Positions 29,693-39,218 of a stretch of 58,273 nucleotides of DNA are shown here, piece after piece. The position numbers and the translations under genes are program-made. The DNA is from Bacteroidota bacterium (GTDB taxonomy: Bacteria > Bacteroidota > Bacteroidia > JABEUT01): positions 1-58,273 of the forward strand of contig JABDGY010000005.1 in the NCBI GenBank assembly GCA_013285805.1, written 5' to 3'. Positions within the stretch are counted from its first letter, which is position 1. Each line of letters begins with the position of its first letter. A model generated the notes under the pieces. It was not told the DNA's origin. It did not search any database and was given only the letters and a program-made list of their open reading frames with translations.

Positions 29693-32600
29693 TTGAAAAT
29701 GAAAAGAATTATTGTTCTATTCTTGTTGTTGCCAACACTATCTCTATTTGCACAAACCTATACTGTCAATACATTAGTCGGCTATTTTGACGGCAATGGC
29801 CATCCGGCTGATTCCATCGCAGTGTTTACACCAGGAGGGCTTGCCTTCGATTCTACAGGTGCCTTATATATTAGTGATGGAGGGAATTATATGGTTAGAA
29901 AGATAGACACCAAAGGTAATATCTCTATCATAGCAGGTACTGCAATACATGGGAACCATGGCGATGGAGGGCCTGCTACAAAAGCCTTGCTTGGTAACAT
30001 TGCAGGGATAAACTTCAGTAAGTCTGGTAATCTTTATATAACAGACGCGGAACACAGGTGTATCAGAATGGTTGATAAAAGTGGCATTATCAGTACAATT
30101 GCAGGTAATGGCACAGCTGGCTGCACCGGCGATGGGGGCTCCGCCAAATTAGCTGAATTTAATGACCCTCTGAATATAGTCACAGATAAGTCCGGAAATA
30201 TTTACGTTGCCGATGCCGGAAGTAATGAAATACGTAAAATAAACGCTTCAGGAATAATCTCTACAATAGCAGGGAATTGCAGTTTTGCAGGCTCTTATAC
30301 AGGTGATGGTGGGCCAGCAACTGCAGCATTATTGTCTTCCCCTACAACCATTGTGCTGGATATCTATGGTAATTTATTTATTGCCGACCAGAGTGGGGCA
30401 TGCATCCGCAAAATTGATACAACCGGTATTATTAAAACCATAGCAGGAACTGGTGTTGGAGGATATTCAGGTGATGGCGGCCCTGCTAAATCTGCTCAGT
30501 TGGATTTAACACAAGGAATTGGAATAGATTCTGCAGGAAATATTTACTTAGCTGATGCAGGAAATAACCGTATACGTAAGGTAAATGTTTCAGGAACAAT
30601 AACTACGATAGCAGGAAATGGAACTGCTGGTTTTACGGGCGATGGAGGATCAGCGAGTTCGGCAGAATTCAATGAACCTGCTGCTCTCGCAATTGCAAGT
30701 AACGGAAACATTTACATTGGCGATTATCTTAATCATAGGGTACGCATGATTAATAAAGCAGGTATTATAAATACAGTTGCCGGCAGTGGTAATCGTTCTT
30801 CCTATGGTGATGGAGGGCCGGCCCTTGATGCAGAACTTAGCGGACCTGGAGAAATAAGGCTGGATAATTACGGGAACGTTTATATAACAGATGGCCACAA
30901 TAATGCAGTCAGGAAGGCAGAAAAAAGCACAGGTATTATCACAACAGTGGCAGGTGCAAATAATGGAGATATTTTTGGATATAATGGAGATGGTATTTTG
31001 GCTACCGCCGCATGGCTAAACCAGCCCGGCTATATTTATGTCGACAATGCCGGCGATATCTATATATCAGACGGCAACAACAAACGTGTTCGCATGGTTA
31101 ATCCTTCGGGCATAATAAGTACAGTTGCGGGTAATGGTACAACAGGTTACTCGGGCGACGGAGGGCCTGCTACAGCTGCTGAGTTAGCTGGTCCGGACGG
31201 AGTAGTTAAGGATAAGCATGGTAACTTATATATAAGTGATGCGCCAAACTATCGTGTACGTAAGGTTGACGTAAGTGGTAAAATAACCACATTTGCCGGA
31301 AATGGAACCTTCGGCTATTCCGGCGACGGAGGGCCGGCGACGGCTGCAGAATGCACTCCCACCAATCTTTTGCTTGATAAAAATGGTGATTTAATAATCA
31401 GTGACCTTCTTAATCGCCGTATCCGTAAAGTGGACACAACTGGTAAGATTACAACTATAGCAGGAACAGGAACTCTTGGTTATTCGGGAGATGGGGGGCC
31501 CGCGACGGCTGCTGAAATAAGTGGCGCCACGGGAATGATTGTTGACACGGCGGGTAATATTTACTTTAATGACTATGTAAACCTGAGATTAAGAAAAATA
31601 AGCACTTTGGGAATAATAAGTACTATTGCAGGAAACGGCAGCCCCGGATATGGGAGTACTTCAGGCCCCGCAACCGCTGCACAATTTGATTTAAACTCAG
31701 GGCTGGCGTTAGATTCTACGGGTGTATTTTATGTAGCCGATGCTTATGATAATGATATCCGCAGGTTGTGCCCCGACCCTGCCTCCCCGGGCACCATAAC
31801 AGGTAACAAAACCGTGTGCCCCGGTAGTATACAAACTTACAGTATTAATAAAGTGACTAACGCTTATTCTTACACATGGTCATTACCGGCCGGATGGACA
31901 GGCACATCAACTGATACGTCAATCACTGTAACTGTAGGCTCTTCAGGTGGCAAAATAAGTGTTGTTTCTAATGGAATATGTAGTAGCAGCACTACTTCCT
32001 CTACGCTGACAATTACCGTTAAAACTTACGTTATTACAGTTAACCCTTCTTCAATTAACATATGTTCAGGTAGCCAAACCACATTAAATGCCCGCGGTGC
32101 TTTAACATACAGCTGGGCCCCGGCAGCCGGCTTAAGTAATACAGCGGACTCTGTCGTTACGGCAAGTCCGGCAATCAATACAACATATACCGTAACAGGC
32201 ACATTTAGTAATGGTTGTGTAAGTAGCGATACGATTAGTATTAATGTCTATCCTGTTAATGGCTTCGACCTTACCGGCAATCTTTATATATGTATTGATA
32301 CACCCAGCTTCTCTAATGCTTCTATAAGTGCATGTATTTTCAATAACCGATGTTTGCCCACCAAGGGAACGTTGAAACTTGTTGTTGATACAGCGTTTCA
32401 TATTAGCCACATAATCTCCGACAGTACGGCCATAACTAATGGTGATACCCTTATATGGCATTATGATAGCCTTTCAGATGCAGGGAACTCGCATAATGTA
32501 TCTTTGTCTGGAAATGTGGATTCACTTGGGGTTAATGACAGTGTATTTGTAACAGAAATAATAACACCCATAGCCGGAGACAGTGTTCCGTCAAACAATA

Positions 32601-33325
32601 GCGTTACGTATTGGGTAAAACTTTTCCCGCATAATTGCGTCGGGCTACCCTTTGACCCTAACACAAAAAGTGTGCTGCCCGCAGGTAATATAACCGATAC
32701 GACATTATTGCATTACACCATTCATTTTCAGAATACCGGTACCGCAATATGCAAAAACGTGATAGTATTAGATACCCTAAGCCAGTACCTTGACCCCACC
32801 ACACTCACGATAACTTCAAGCAGTAGCACCGTTGCTGTTACTATTCTGGCAGGACATATTGCAAAGTTTGAATTTGATAATATTGATTTGCCAGATACTA
32901 CAATGAGCAAAACAACCAGTATTGGTGTTGTAAAATTTAATATTCTTCCTCTAAGTAGTGATATAGCAGGAAGCGTGATAAAAAATAAGGCGGGCATCTA
33001 TTTTGATGGCAATCCAGTAGTGACGACCAACTCTACAATTAATATTATTTCATCGATTATTACATCTATAGGTAATATTACACCGCCTTTAAAAATAGCT
33101 TGCTTTCCCAATCCATTCATAACAAATACAAGCATAGTATTTAATTCAAATGGAGCGCATTATTTGGATTTATACGACATTACGGGCCGGAAATTGGAGC
33201 ATATAGAATGCACTGGCTCACAATACGAACTGAAACGAAATGATATAGCTGCCGGTGTCTATTTCATTAAAGCATACGATACAACCAATAAGAATATTGC
33301 GGTAAGCAAACTAATAGTTCAATAA
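29693..33325 (+). CDS. Secreted NHL-repeat beta-propeller protein with T9SS sorting domain
   Basis: Roughly a dozen repeats of type GxISTIAGNGTxGYSGDGGPATAAEL...G(N)IYIADxxNxRIRKV; C-term PLKIACFPNPFITNTSIVF...GVYFIKAYDTTNKNIAVSKLIVQ. Confidence 0.92.
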   Translation: MKMKRIIVLFLLLPTLSLFAQTYTVNTLVGYFDGNGHPADSIAVFTPGGLAFDSTGALYISDGGNYMVRKIDTKGNISIIAGTAIHGNHGDGGPATKALLGNIAGINFSKSGNLYITDAEHRCIRMVDKSGIISTIAGNGTAGCTGDGGSAKLAEFNDPLNIVTDKSGNIYVADAGSNEIRKINASGIISTIAGNCSFAGSYTGDGGPATAALLSSPTTIVLDIYGNLFIADQSGACIRKIDTTGIIKTIAGTGVGGYSGDGGPAKSAQLDLTQGIGIDSAGNIYLADAGNNRIRKVNVSGTITTIAGNGTAGFTGDGGSASSAEFNEPAALAIASNGNIYIGDYLNHRVRMINKAGIINTVAGSGNRSSYGDGGPALDAELSGPGEIRLDNYGNVYITDGHNNAVRKAEKSTGIITTVAGANNGDIFGYNGDGILATAAWLNQPGYIYVDNAGDIYISDGNNKRVRMVNPSGIISTVAGNGTTGYSGDGGPATAAELAGPDGVVKDKHGNLYISDAPNYRVRKVDVSGKITTFAGNGTFGYSGDGGPATAAECTPTNLLLDKNGDLIISDLLNRRIRKVDTTGKITTIAGTGTLGYSGDGGPATAAEISGATGMIVDTAGNIYFNDYVNLRLRKISTLGIISTIAGNGSPGYGSTSGPATAAQFDLNSGLALDSTGVFYVADAYDNDIRRLCPDPASPGTITGNKTVCPGSIQTYSINKVTNAYSYTWSLPAGWTGTSTDTSITVTVGSSGGKISVVSNGICSSSTTSSTLTITVKTYVITVNPSSINICSGSQTTLNARGALTYSWAPAAGLSNTADSVVTASPAINTTYTVTGTFSNGCVSSDTISINVYPVNGFDLTGNLYICIDTPSFSNASISACIFNNRCLPTKGTLKLVVDTAFHISHIISDSTAITNGDTLIWHYDSLSDAGNSHNVSLSGNVDSLGVNDSVFVTEIITPIAGDSVPSNNSVTYWVKLFPHNCVGLPFDPNTKSVLPAGNITDTTLLHYTIHFQNTGTAICKNVIVLDTLSQYLDPTTLTITSSSSTVAVTILAGHIAKFEFDNIDLPDTTMSKTTSIGVVKFNILPLSSDIAGSVIKNKAGIYFDGNPVVTTNSTINIISSIITSIGNITPPLKIACFPNPFITNTSIVFNSNGAHYLDLYDITGRKLEHIECTGSQYELKRNDIAAGVYFIKAYDTTNKNIAVSKLIVQ

Positions 33326-33439
33326 AATTACTGCACCATAGACAAATACAGCGTAGCAAAAAACATGATACATTCATATAGAAAGTGGTGCTAAAATCCT
33401 TCGCATTACTTCTGCCGTATAAGTCGTATCTTTGGGTAT

Positions 33440-35473
33440 ATGAATTTTGAATTAGAATCAGATTTTGAGCCCACGGGCGACCAGCCACAGGCCATAGAAC
33501 ATTTGGTAAATGGCATTAAATCGGGTAACAAAAACCAGATTTTACTTGGCGTTACCGGTTCGGGTAAAACATTCAGCATTGCCAATGTAATTGCCCAGGT
33601 GCAGCGCCCTACGCTGGTTTTCAGCCATAACAAAACCCTGGCGGCCCAGTTATTCGGGGAGTTCAAGCAGTTTTTCCCGAGAAATTCGGTTGAGTATTTT
33701 GTATCCTATTACGATTACTACCAACCCGAGGCATACCTGCCAACAACCGATACTTATATTGAAAAGGACCTTTCCATAAATGATGAACTGGAGAAACTGC
33801 GCCTCAGTGCTACCTCTGCCCTGCTCTCGGGTAGGCGCGATATTATTGTGGTTTCATCGGTATCGTGCATATATGGTATTGGTAACCCGGTTGAATTTGA
33901 AAAGAATGTAATACCCCTGCAAAAGGGAATGAAGATAAGCCGCAATAAGCTGCTTAATATGCTGGTTACTTCCCTCTATTCCCGCACGGAGAGTGATTTT
34001 CTCAGGGGTAATTTCAGGGTAAAAGGCGATACCATAGATATCTATCTTGCCTATGCTGATTACGCCATTCGTGTGCAGTTTTTTGGCAACGAGATTGAAT
34101 CAATGGAAAGCTTTGAAGCCTCTACAGGCAGGAAAATAGAAAACGTAGAAGCGATACGGATTTATCCTGCAAACATATTTGTCACTTCACCCGATACGCT
34201 TAGTAAATCTATTGAGCAGATACAAAAAGACTTAGCTTCACATGTGGCCTATATGGAAAGTGTAGGCAAGGAAGAAGAAGCTAACCGCCTGCAAAAGCGC
34301 GTGAACTATGACCTGGAGATGATGCGCGAATTAGGTTACTGTTCGGGCATTGAGAACTATTCCCGCTATTTCGATGGCCGCCCGCCGGGTGCAAGGCCAT
34401 TCTGTTTGCTCGATTATTTTCCTAAAGATTACTTAATGGTAATTGACGAGAGCCACGTTACCATTCCGCAGATAAGAGGTATGTATGCAGGCGATCGTTC
34501 AAGAAAAGAGACATTGGTTGAGTATGGATTCCGCTTACCTTCTGCATTAGATAACAGGCCGTTGAAGTTCGATGAGTTCGAGGCCATGGAAAACCAGGTT
34601 ATTTACCTGAGTGCAACCCCATCGGACTTTGAATTACAGAAATGCGAAGGTGTGTTGGTAGAACAATTAATCCGCCCTACCGGCCTGCTTGACCCGATTA
34701 TAGAAGTGCGCCCTACCCTCAACCAGATTGATGATCTGCTGGAAGAAATACATAGGGTAACCGCGAAAGATGAACGTACTATTATAACCACGCTTACCAA
34801 GCGCATGGCGGAAGAGTTAACTAAATATTTAACTAAACTGGATATTCGCTGCCGTTACATACACTCTGAAGTTGAGACATTGGAAAGGGTTGAAATACTG
34901 CGTGACTTACGTCTTGGCTTATTTGATGTGCTTATTGGCGTGAACCTTTTAAGAGAAGGTATTGACTTACCCGAAGTATCATTATTAGCTATACTTGATG
35001 CAGATAAAGAAGGCTACCTGCGTTCGGAACGTTCACTTACGCAGATTATTGGGCGTGTGGCACGTAATGCCAACGGCAGGGTTATTATGTATGGCGATAA
35101 GGTAACGGTATCTATGCAGAAGACTATTGACGAGACATTGAGGAGAAGGAAGAAACAGATTGCCTATAACTTTGAGCACAATATCACTCCTGAAACCATC
35201 TATAAATCGAAGGAAGCGATTATAGAACAGACCAGTGTTATTGACTTAACGAGAGGAAGAAATACACCTAAAGTGTATATAGAAGCATCTGCTCCTACCA
35301 TAGCGGCAGAGCCGGTTGCAGGTTACTCTGATAATGCACTGGAAGAAAAGATAAAGAAGTTAAAGAAGGAAATAGAAAAAGCAGCTAAGGAATTGGATTT
35401 CCTTGAAGCTGCCCGGTTAAAAGACCAGCTTTTGTCATTGCAAAAGTCCCTCGACGATAGAAGAAAGAAATAA
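33440..35473 (+). CDS. uvrB: Excinuclease ABC subunit B
   Basis: FEPTGDQPQAIEHLVNGI, LLGVTGSGKTFSIANVI, YYDYYQPEAYLP, LLREGIDLPEVSLLAILDADKEG, UVR motif at C-term. Confidence 0.98.
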   Translation: MNFELESDFEPTGDQPQAIEHLVNGIKSGNKNQILLGVTGSGKTFSIANVIAQVQRPTLVFSHNKTLAAQLFGEFKQFFPRNSVEYFVSYYDYYQPEAYLPTTDTYIEKDLSINDELEKLRLSATSALLSGRRDIIVVSSVSCIYGIGNPVEFEKNVIPLQKGMKISRNKLLNMLVTSLYSRTESDFLRGNFRVKGDTIDIYLAYADYAIRVQFFGNEIESMESFEASTGRKIENVEAIRIYPANIFVTSPDTLSKSIEQIQKDLASHVAYMESVGKEEEANRLQKRVNYDLEMMRELGYCSGIENYSRYFDGRPPGARPFCLLDYFPKDYLMVIDESHVTIPQIRGMYAGDRSRKETLVEYGFRLPSALDNRPLKFDEFEAMENQVIYLSATPSDFELQKCEGVLVEQLIRPTGLLDPIIEVRPTLNQIDDLLEEIHRVTAKDERTIITTLTKRMAEELTKYLTKLDIRCRYIHSEVETLERVEILRDLRLGLFDVLIGVNLLREGIDLPEVSLLAILDADKEGYLRSERSLTQIIGRVARNANGRVIMYGDKVTVSMQKTIDETLRRRKKQIAYNFEHNITPETIYKSKEAIIEQTSVIDLTRGRNTPKVYIEASAPTIAAEPVAGYSDNALEEKIKKLKKEIEKAAKELDFLEAARLKDQLLSLQKSLDDRRKK

Positions 35474-35483
35474 GCCTGTTAGC

Positions 35484-35624
35484 TTAGTTCCACCTCGATT
35501 CGCCGCGAACATTTTCCCTGTGCGGGGCTGAAGGAGGAGGCGCAACTGACTTGCACGAAGCAAACGCCATTGACATAAGAATTACTCCCAACACAAACAG
35601 GCAGATGTTTTTGTATGATTTCAT
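35484..35624 (-). CDS. Small lipoprotein (46 aa)
   Basis: MKSYKNICLFVLGVILMSMAFASCKSVAPPPSAPHRENVRGESRWN*; signal sequence plus lipobox (AFASC). Confidence 0.65.
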   Translation of the reverse strand: MKSYKNICLFVLGVILMSMAFASCKSVAPPPSAPHRENVRGESRWN

Positions 35625-35625
35625 A

Positions 35626-36303
35626 TTACACTTTTACTTTTTCTGTTTTCTGTGAAGCTGCTTTATGGTCAGCTAAGAATTTTTCAAGGCCAATATCGGT
35701 GAGCGGGTGTTTTAATAATGCCAGTATAGAACTTAACGGGCAGGTTGCCACATCGGCACCAACCTCGGCACATTGAATAATGTGAACAGGGTGACGGATA
35801 GAAGCGGCCAGAATCTGTGTGGTAAAGCCATAGTTATCGAATATCAGGCGGAGTTGGGCAATAAGTTCCATACCATCAACTGAAATATCATCCAACCTGC
35901 CAATAAAAGGCGATACGTATGTAGCTCCCGCTTTAGCAGCCAGTAATGCCTGCCCAGGCGAAAATATAAGCGTGCAATTAGTCTTTATTCCTTTTGATGA
36001 CAAATACTTAATGGCTTTAACACCATCCTTAATCATGGGCACCTTAACAACAATATGCTTATGGATTTTAACAAGTTCTTCGGCTTCTTTTATCATACCG
36101 TCAAAATCGGTAGAAATAACCTCAGCGCTTACATCACCATGCACAATCTCGCATATCTTTTTGTAATGGGCAAAAATGTTCTCTTTACCGGTAATGCCTT
36201 CTTTAGCCATTAACGAAGGGTTGGTTGTAACCCCATCAAGTATGCCCATATCATGGGCCTCTTTTATCTGCTCAATATTAGCTGTGTCTATGAAAAACTT
36301 CAT
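35626..36303 (-). CDS. fsa/tal-like: Transaldolase / fructose-6-phosphate aldolase-like
   Basis: [36 protein letters not shown] ... [32 protein letters not shown]. Confidence 0.95.
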   Translation of the reverse strand: MKFFIDTANIEQIKEAHDMGILDGVTTNPSLMAKEGITGKENIFAHYKKICEIVHGDVSAEVISTDFDGMIKEAEELVKIHKHIVVKVPMIKDGVKAIKYLSSKGIKTNCTLIFSPGQALLAAKAGATYVSPFIGRLDDISVDGMELIAQLRLIFDNYGFTTQILAASIRHPVHIIQCAEVGADVATCPLSSILALLKHPLTDIGLEKFLADHKAASQKTEKVKV

Positions 36304-36398
36304 GATTATTTTTTTTACTAAGCTACAAAGTTAAGATATTTTCAAATCTTTATCTAATCAATGCCTGTTTTTATTCCAATTTGATTGTGAATAACTTA

Positions 36399-37103
36399 CT
36401 ATATGGCGCTAATAGTATCGGCGCAGCCTATCGATGCAATACTAATTGAGGCAGGATTTGCCTTCAATAATTCTACAGCGCAGGCCTCAATGGTGGCCCC
36501 TGTGGTTATTATATCATCCACCAGCAAAACATGCTTATTTATCAACTCTTCAGGCTTGTCGACCTTAAATATACCCTCTACATTGGCCCAGCGCTCAATG
36601 CGCGATTTACGGGTCTGGGTATCAGTATTTTTTACCCTGGAAAGGGCTCCATGTAACACAGGCACGACCATACTTTGGGCTAATCCTTCGGCAAATAACG
36701 CACTCTGGTTATACCCTCTTTTCTTAAGTTTTGTGGGGTGCAAGGGTATATAAACTATAGCGTCAACCTTATTGAATAGCGGAGATTCTTTCAAATCATT
36801 CCCATACCATTTACCCAAATAGGTACCCAATTGCTTTTTGCCATTATATTTTAGCTCATGCACTAAATCCTGCACTGAATTGCCTTTCTGGTAATGGCAA
36901 TACGCTGCAACTGCATTTACCTCTACCCTGCCCCAAAATACTTTTGCCAGTGGGTTATCTGTATTAGTATGGTAATTAGTTTTAGGCAATTTATACATGC
37001 ACATGGTACAGACAAACTCTTCCTTTGAGTTTAAGCCTTCACCACAAACAAGGCAAACTTCCGGGTAAAATAAAGATATAAAGTCTCGCAGAAACCTAAT
37101 CAT
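36399..37103 (-). CDS. comF-like: ComF family phosphoribosyltransferase-like protein
   Basis: YPEVCLVCGEGLNSKEEFVCTMC zinc finger; LLVDDIITTGATIEACAVELLKA PRPP loop. Confidence 0.92.
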   Translation of the reverse strand: MIRFLRDFISLFYPEVCLVCGEGLNSKEEFVCTMCMYKLPKTNYHTNTDNPLAKVFWGRVEVNAVAAYCHYQKGNSVQDLVHELKYNGKKQLGTYLGKWYGNDLKESPLFNKVDAIVYIPLHPTKLKKRGYNQSALFAEGLAQSMVVPVLHGALSRVKNTDTQTRKSRIERWANVEGIFKVDKPEELINKHVLLVDDIITTGATIEACAVELLKANPASISIASIGCADTISAI

Positions 37104-37242
37104 TTGCTAAAATTAAAAAACTGTTTGTAATTCTCAGGGCTAAAGCCCACAAGTATCATGTTTTTGTAACCCCAGCCTTAAGGCTGGGGTTAATCAATAA
37201 ATATTTCCAATGGCTTCAGCCATGACAAATCTGCCTGGAAAC

Positions 37243-38013
37243 TTAAATTCCAAAAACCTCAACAGAGTTTTGGGTGGTTATCTCCGCAATTTTCTCTATG
37301 GGAAGATTATATACACCAGCAAGTTTTTCTGCCACATAATAAATATACGCACTCTCGTTACGCTTTCCCCTGAAAGGCATAGGGGTCAGGTACGGAGAAT
37401 CGGTTTCAAGGACTATATGCTGCAAGGGAATATTTGCAAGAACCTGTGGCAAGGTGCTGTTTTTATAGGTAACCACTCCACCAATGCCCATTTTAAAATC
37501 ACCAAGGGCCATTATCTTTTGTGCATCTTCCGGCGAACCTGAAAAACAATGAAATATCCCTTTGAGCTTTTCGTCTTTCAGCTCGGTTACTATTTCCATA
37601 ACCTCGTTAAACGAATTACGGCAATGAATAACAATCGGCAAATTCATTTCCTTCGCCCACTCTATCTGTTTGCGAAAAGCCAGTTTCTGCTGCTCTGCAA
37701 AGGTTACATCATGGTAAAGGTCAATACCGATTTCACCAATGGCATAAAACTTTCTTTTACCCAGCCACTCTTTCACAATATCTAGCTGCTTTTCATAATC
37801 GGCAAAAACCGAGCAGGGGTGCAGGCCCATCATAGGAAAGCATTTATCTGGAAAAGCATCACACATATTCAGCATGGGCTGAATGCTTTCTGAATCTATA
37901 TTGGGAAGAAAAAAACGAGTAACGCCCTTTTCAACAGCCCTGTTTATCATTTCAGGGCGGTCGGCATCAAATTCAGCGGCAAATAAATGAGTGTGCGTAT
38001 CGGTTAACTGCAT
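37243..38013 (-). CDS. tatD-like: TatD family metal-dependent hydrolase
   Basis: TDTHTHLFAAEFDADRPEMI...AIGEIGIDLYHD...IHCRNSFNEVMEI...ETDSPYLTP. Confidence 0.95.
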   Translation of the reverse strand: MQLTDTHTHLFAAEFDADRPEMINRAVEKGVTRFFLPNIDSESIQPMLNMCDAFPDKCFPMMGLHPCSVFADYEKQLDIVKEWLGKRKFYAIGEIGIDLYHDVTFAEQQKLAFRKQIEWAKEMNLPIVIHCRNSFNEVMEIVTELKDEKLKGIFHCFSGSPEDAQKIMALGDFKMGIGGVVTYKNSTLPQVLANIPLQHIVLETDSPYLTPMPFRGKRNESAYIYYVAEKLAGVYNLPIEKIAEITTQNSVEVFGI

Positions 38014-38014
38014 A

Positions 38015-39169
38015 TCACTTAGCCGATGCAGTTTGCTGTTCAGCCGCGAATATGGTTTTCAGTTTTTCTACTACAAAATCAACTTCCTCTTTGGTATTGT
38101 ATTTGCTGAACGAAAAACGGATTACAGGGCGAGATTCTATATTCTTGCCCAAGGCCTCTATTACGTGCGAACCCTTCATACTGCCCGATGTACAGGCGCT
38201 ACCTGCAGAACAGGCCACACCATTAATATCAAGCTTCATCAGGAACATTTCAGCATCGTCGGTTGGTGGCAGCATAACGTTAAGCACGGTATATAAGGAA
38301 CGGCCTTTAGCATCGCCGTTAAATTCAACACCCGGCAAATCCGATTCCAGCTTCTTAATCATATAATCCTTTATGCCTTGTATATGCTCCGCATGTTCTT
38401 TCATTTCTTTATGCGCAATTTCCATAGCCTTGCTGAGCCCGGCTATACCGGCAACATTCTCGGTGCCTCCGCGCATATTACGTTCCTGTGCACCACCAAA
38501 AATAAGGGGAGCTATCTTTAAGCCACCATTGATGTAAATAAACCCTACACCCTTAGGTCCATGAAATTTATGCGCAGCGCCGGCTATAAAATGGACCTTT
38601 GTCTTTTGCAGGTCTATAGGATAGTGTGCAACCGATTGTACCGTATCGCAATGAAATATGGCATTGTATTTGGCACATAATTCCGATACCTCTTCAATCG
38701 GCAACAGGTTACCGATTTCATTATTGGCATGCATTAACGATACAAGGGCATGCGGATATTCCTTCAACAGTCTTTCTAAATCCTGGATGTCGATATGGCC
38801 GTCTTTCTTCAATTTTACATGGTGAACCTTTACTTTGCCTGCTTTTTCAAGTTCTTCAATGCTATGAAGCACCGCATGGTGCTCTAACGGGCTGCTGATA
38901 ATGTTTTTTATATTGTAAGCCTCTACAGCAGAGCGTATTGCCATATTATCCGCCTCCGTTCCACCCGAAGTGAAAAATATTTCGGCCGGAGAAGCGTTAA
39001 GGTATGATGCCACAGCCTTGCGTGCCTTTTCAATGATTGCTTTAGCCTCGCGCCCATACGAGTGTATAGAGGAAGGATTACCGAACTTGCTATCCAGCAC
39101 GGCAATCATTTCTTTTACTACTTCGGGGTCCATGGGGGTGGTGGCAGCGTTGTCAAAATATACTTTCAT
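38015..39169 (-). CDS. Cysteine desulfurase (NifS/IscS-like)
   Basis: VYFDNAATTPMDPEVV...HAVLHSIEEL...AAHKFHGPKGVGFIY...CSAGSACTSGS. Confidence 0.95.
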   Translation of the reverse strand: MKVYFDNAATTPMDPEVVKEMIAVLDSKFGNPSSIHSYGREAKAIIEKARKAVASYLNASPAEIFFTSGGTEADNMAIRSAVEAYNIKNIISSPLEHHAVLHSIEELEKAGKVKVHHVKLKKDGHIDIQDLERLLKEYPHALVSLMHANNEIGNLLPIEEVSELCAKYNAIFHCDTVQSVAHYPIDLQKTKVHFIAGAAHKFHGPKGVGFIYINGGLKIAPLIFGGAQERNMRGGTENVAGIAGLSKAMEIAHKEMKEHAEHIQGIKDYMIKKLESDLPGVEFNGDAKGRSLYTVLNVMLPPTDDAEMFLMKLDINGVACSAGSACTSGSMKGSHVIEALGKNIESRPVIRFSFSKYNTKEEVDFVVEKLKTIFAAEQQTASAK

Positions 39170-39218
39170 AGTGTCCGTTAAGTTTACTGCAATATCTTTG
39201 TATCCTTATAAAAGTCCG

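Noticed and set aside
29693-31760. Regularly spaced repeats that could be mistaken for a CRISPR or minisatellite
   Set aside because: They are protein-coding NHL-like repeats in one continuous frame; no identical short repeats with unique spacers. No CRISPR array seen in the window.
37164-37220. Motif 'CCCCAGCCTTAAGGCTGGGGTT' after comF as a novel regulatory element
   Set aside because: Perfect palindrome CCCCAGCCTTAAGGCTGGGG near 37171..37190 is most simply a bidirectional terminator/dispersed hairpin between comF and tatD genes.
38970-39218. N-terminal extension of the DUF5103 ORF
   Set aside because: Extension overlaps the opposite-strand cysteine desulfurase; a signal peptide begins exactly at the ATG at 39219.
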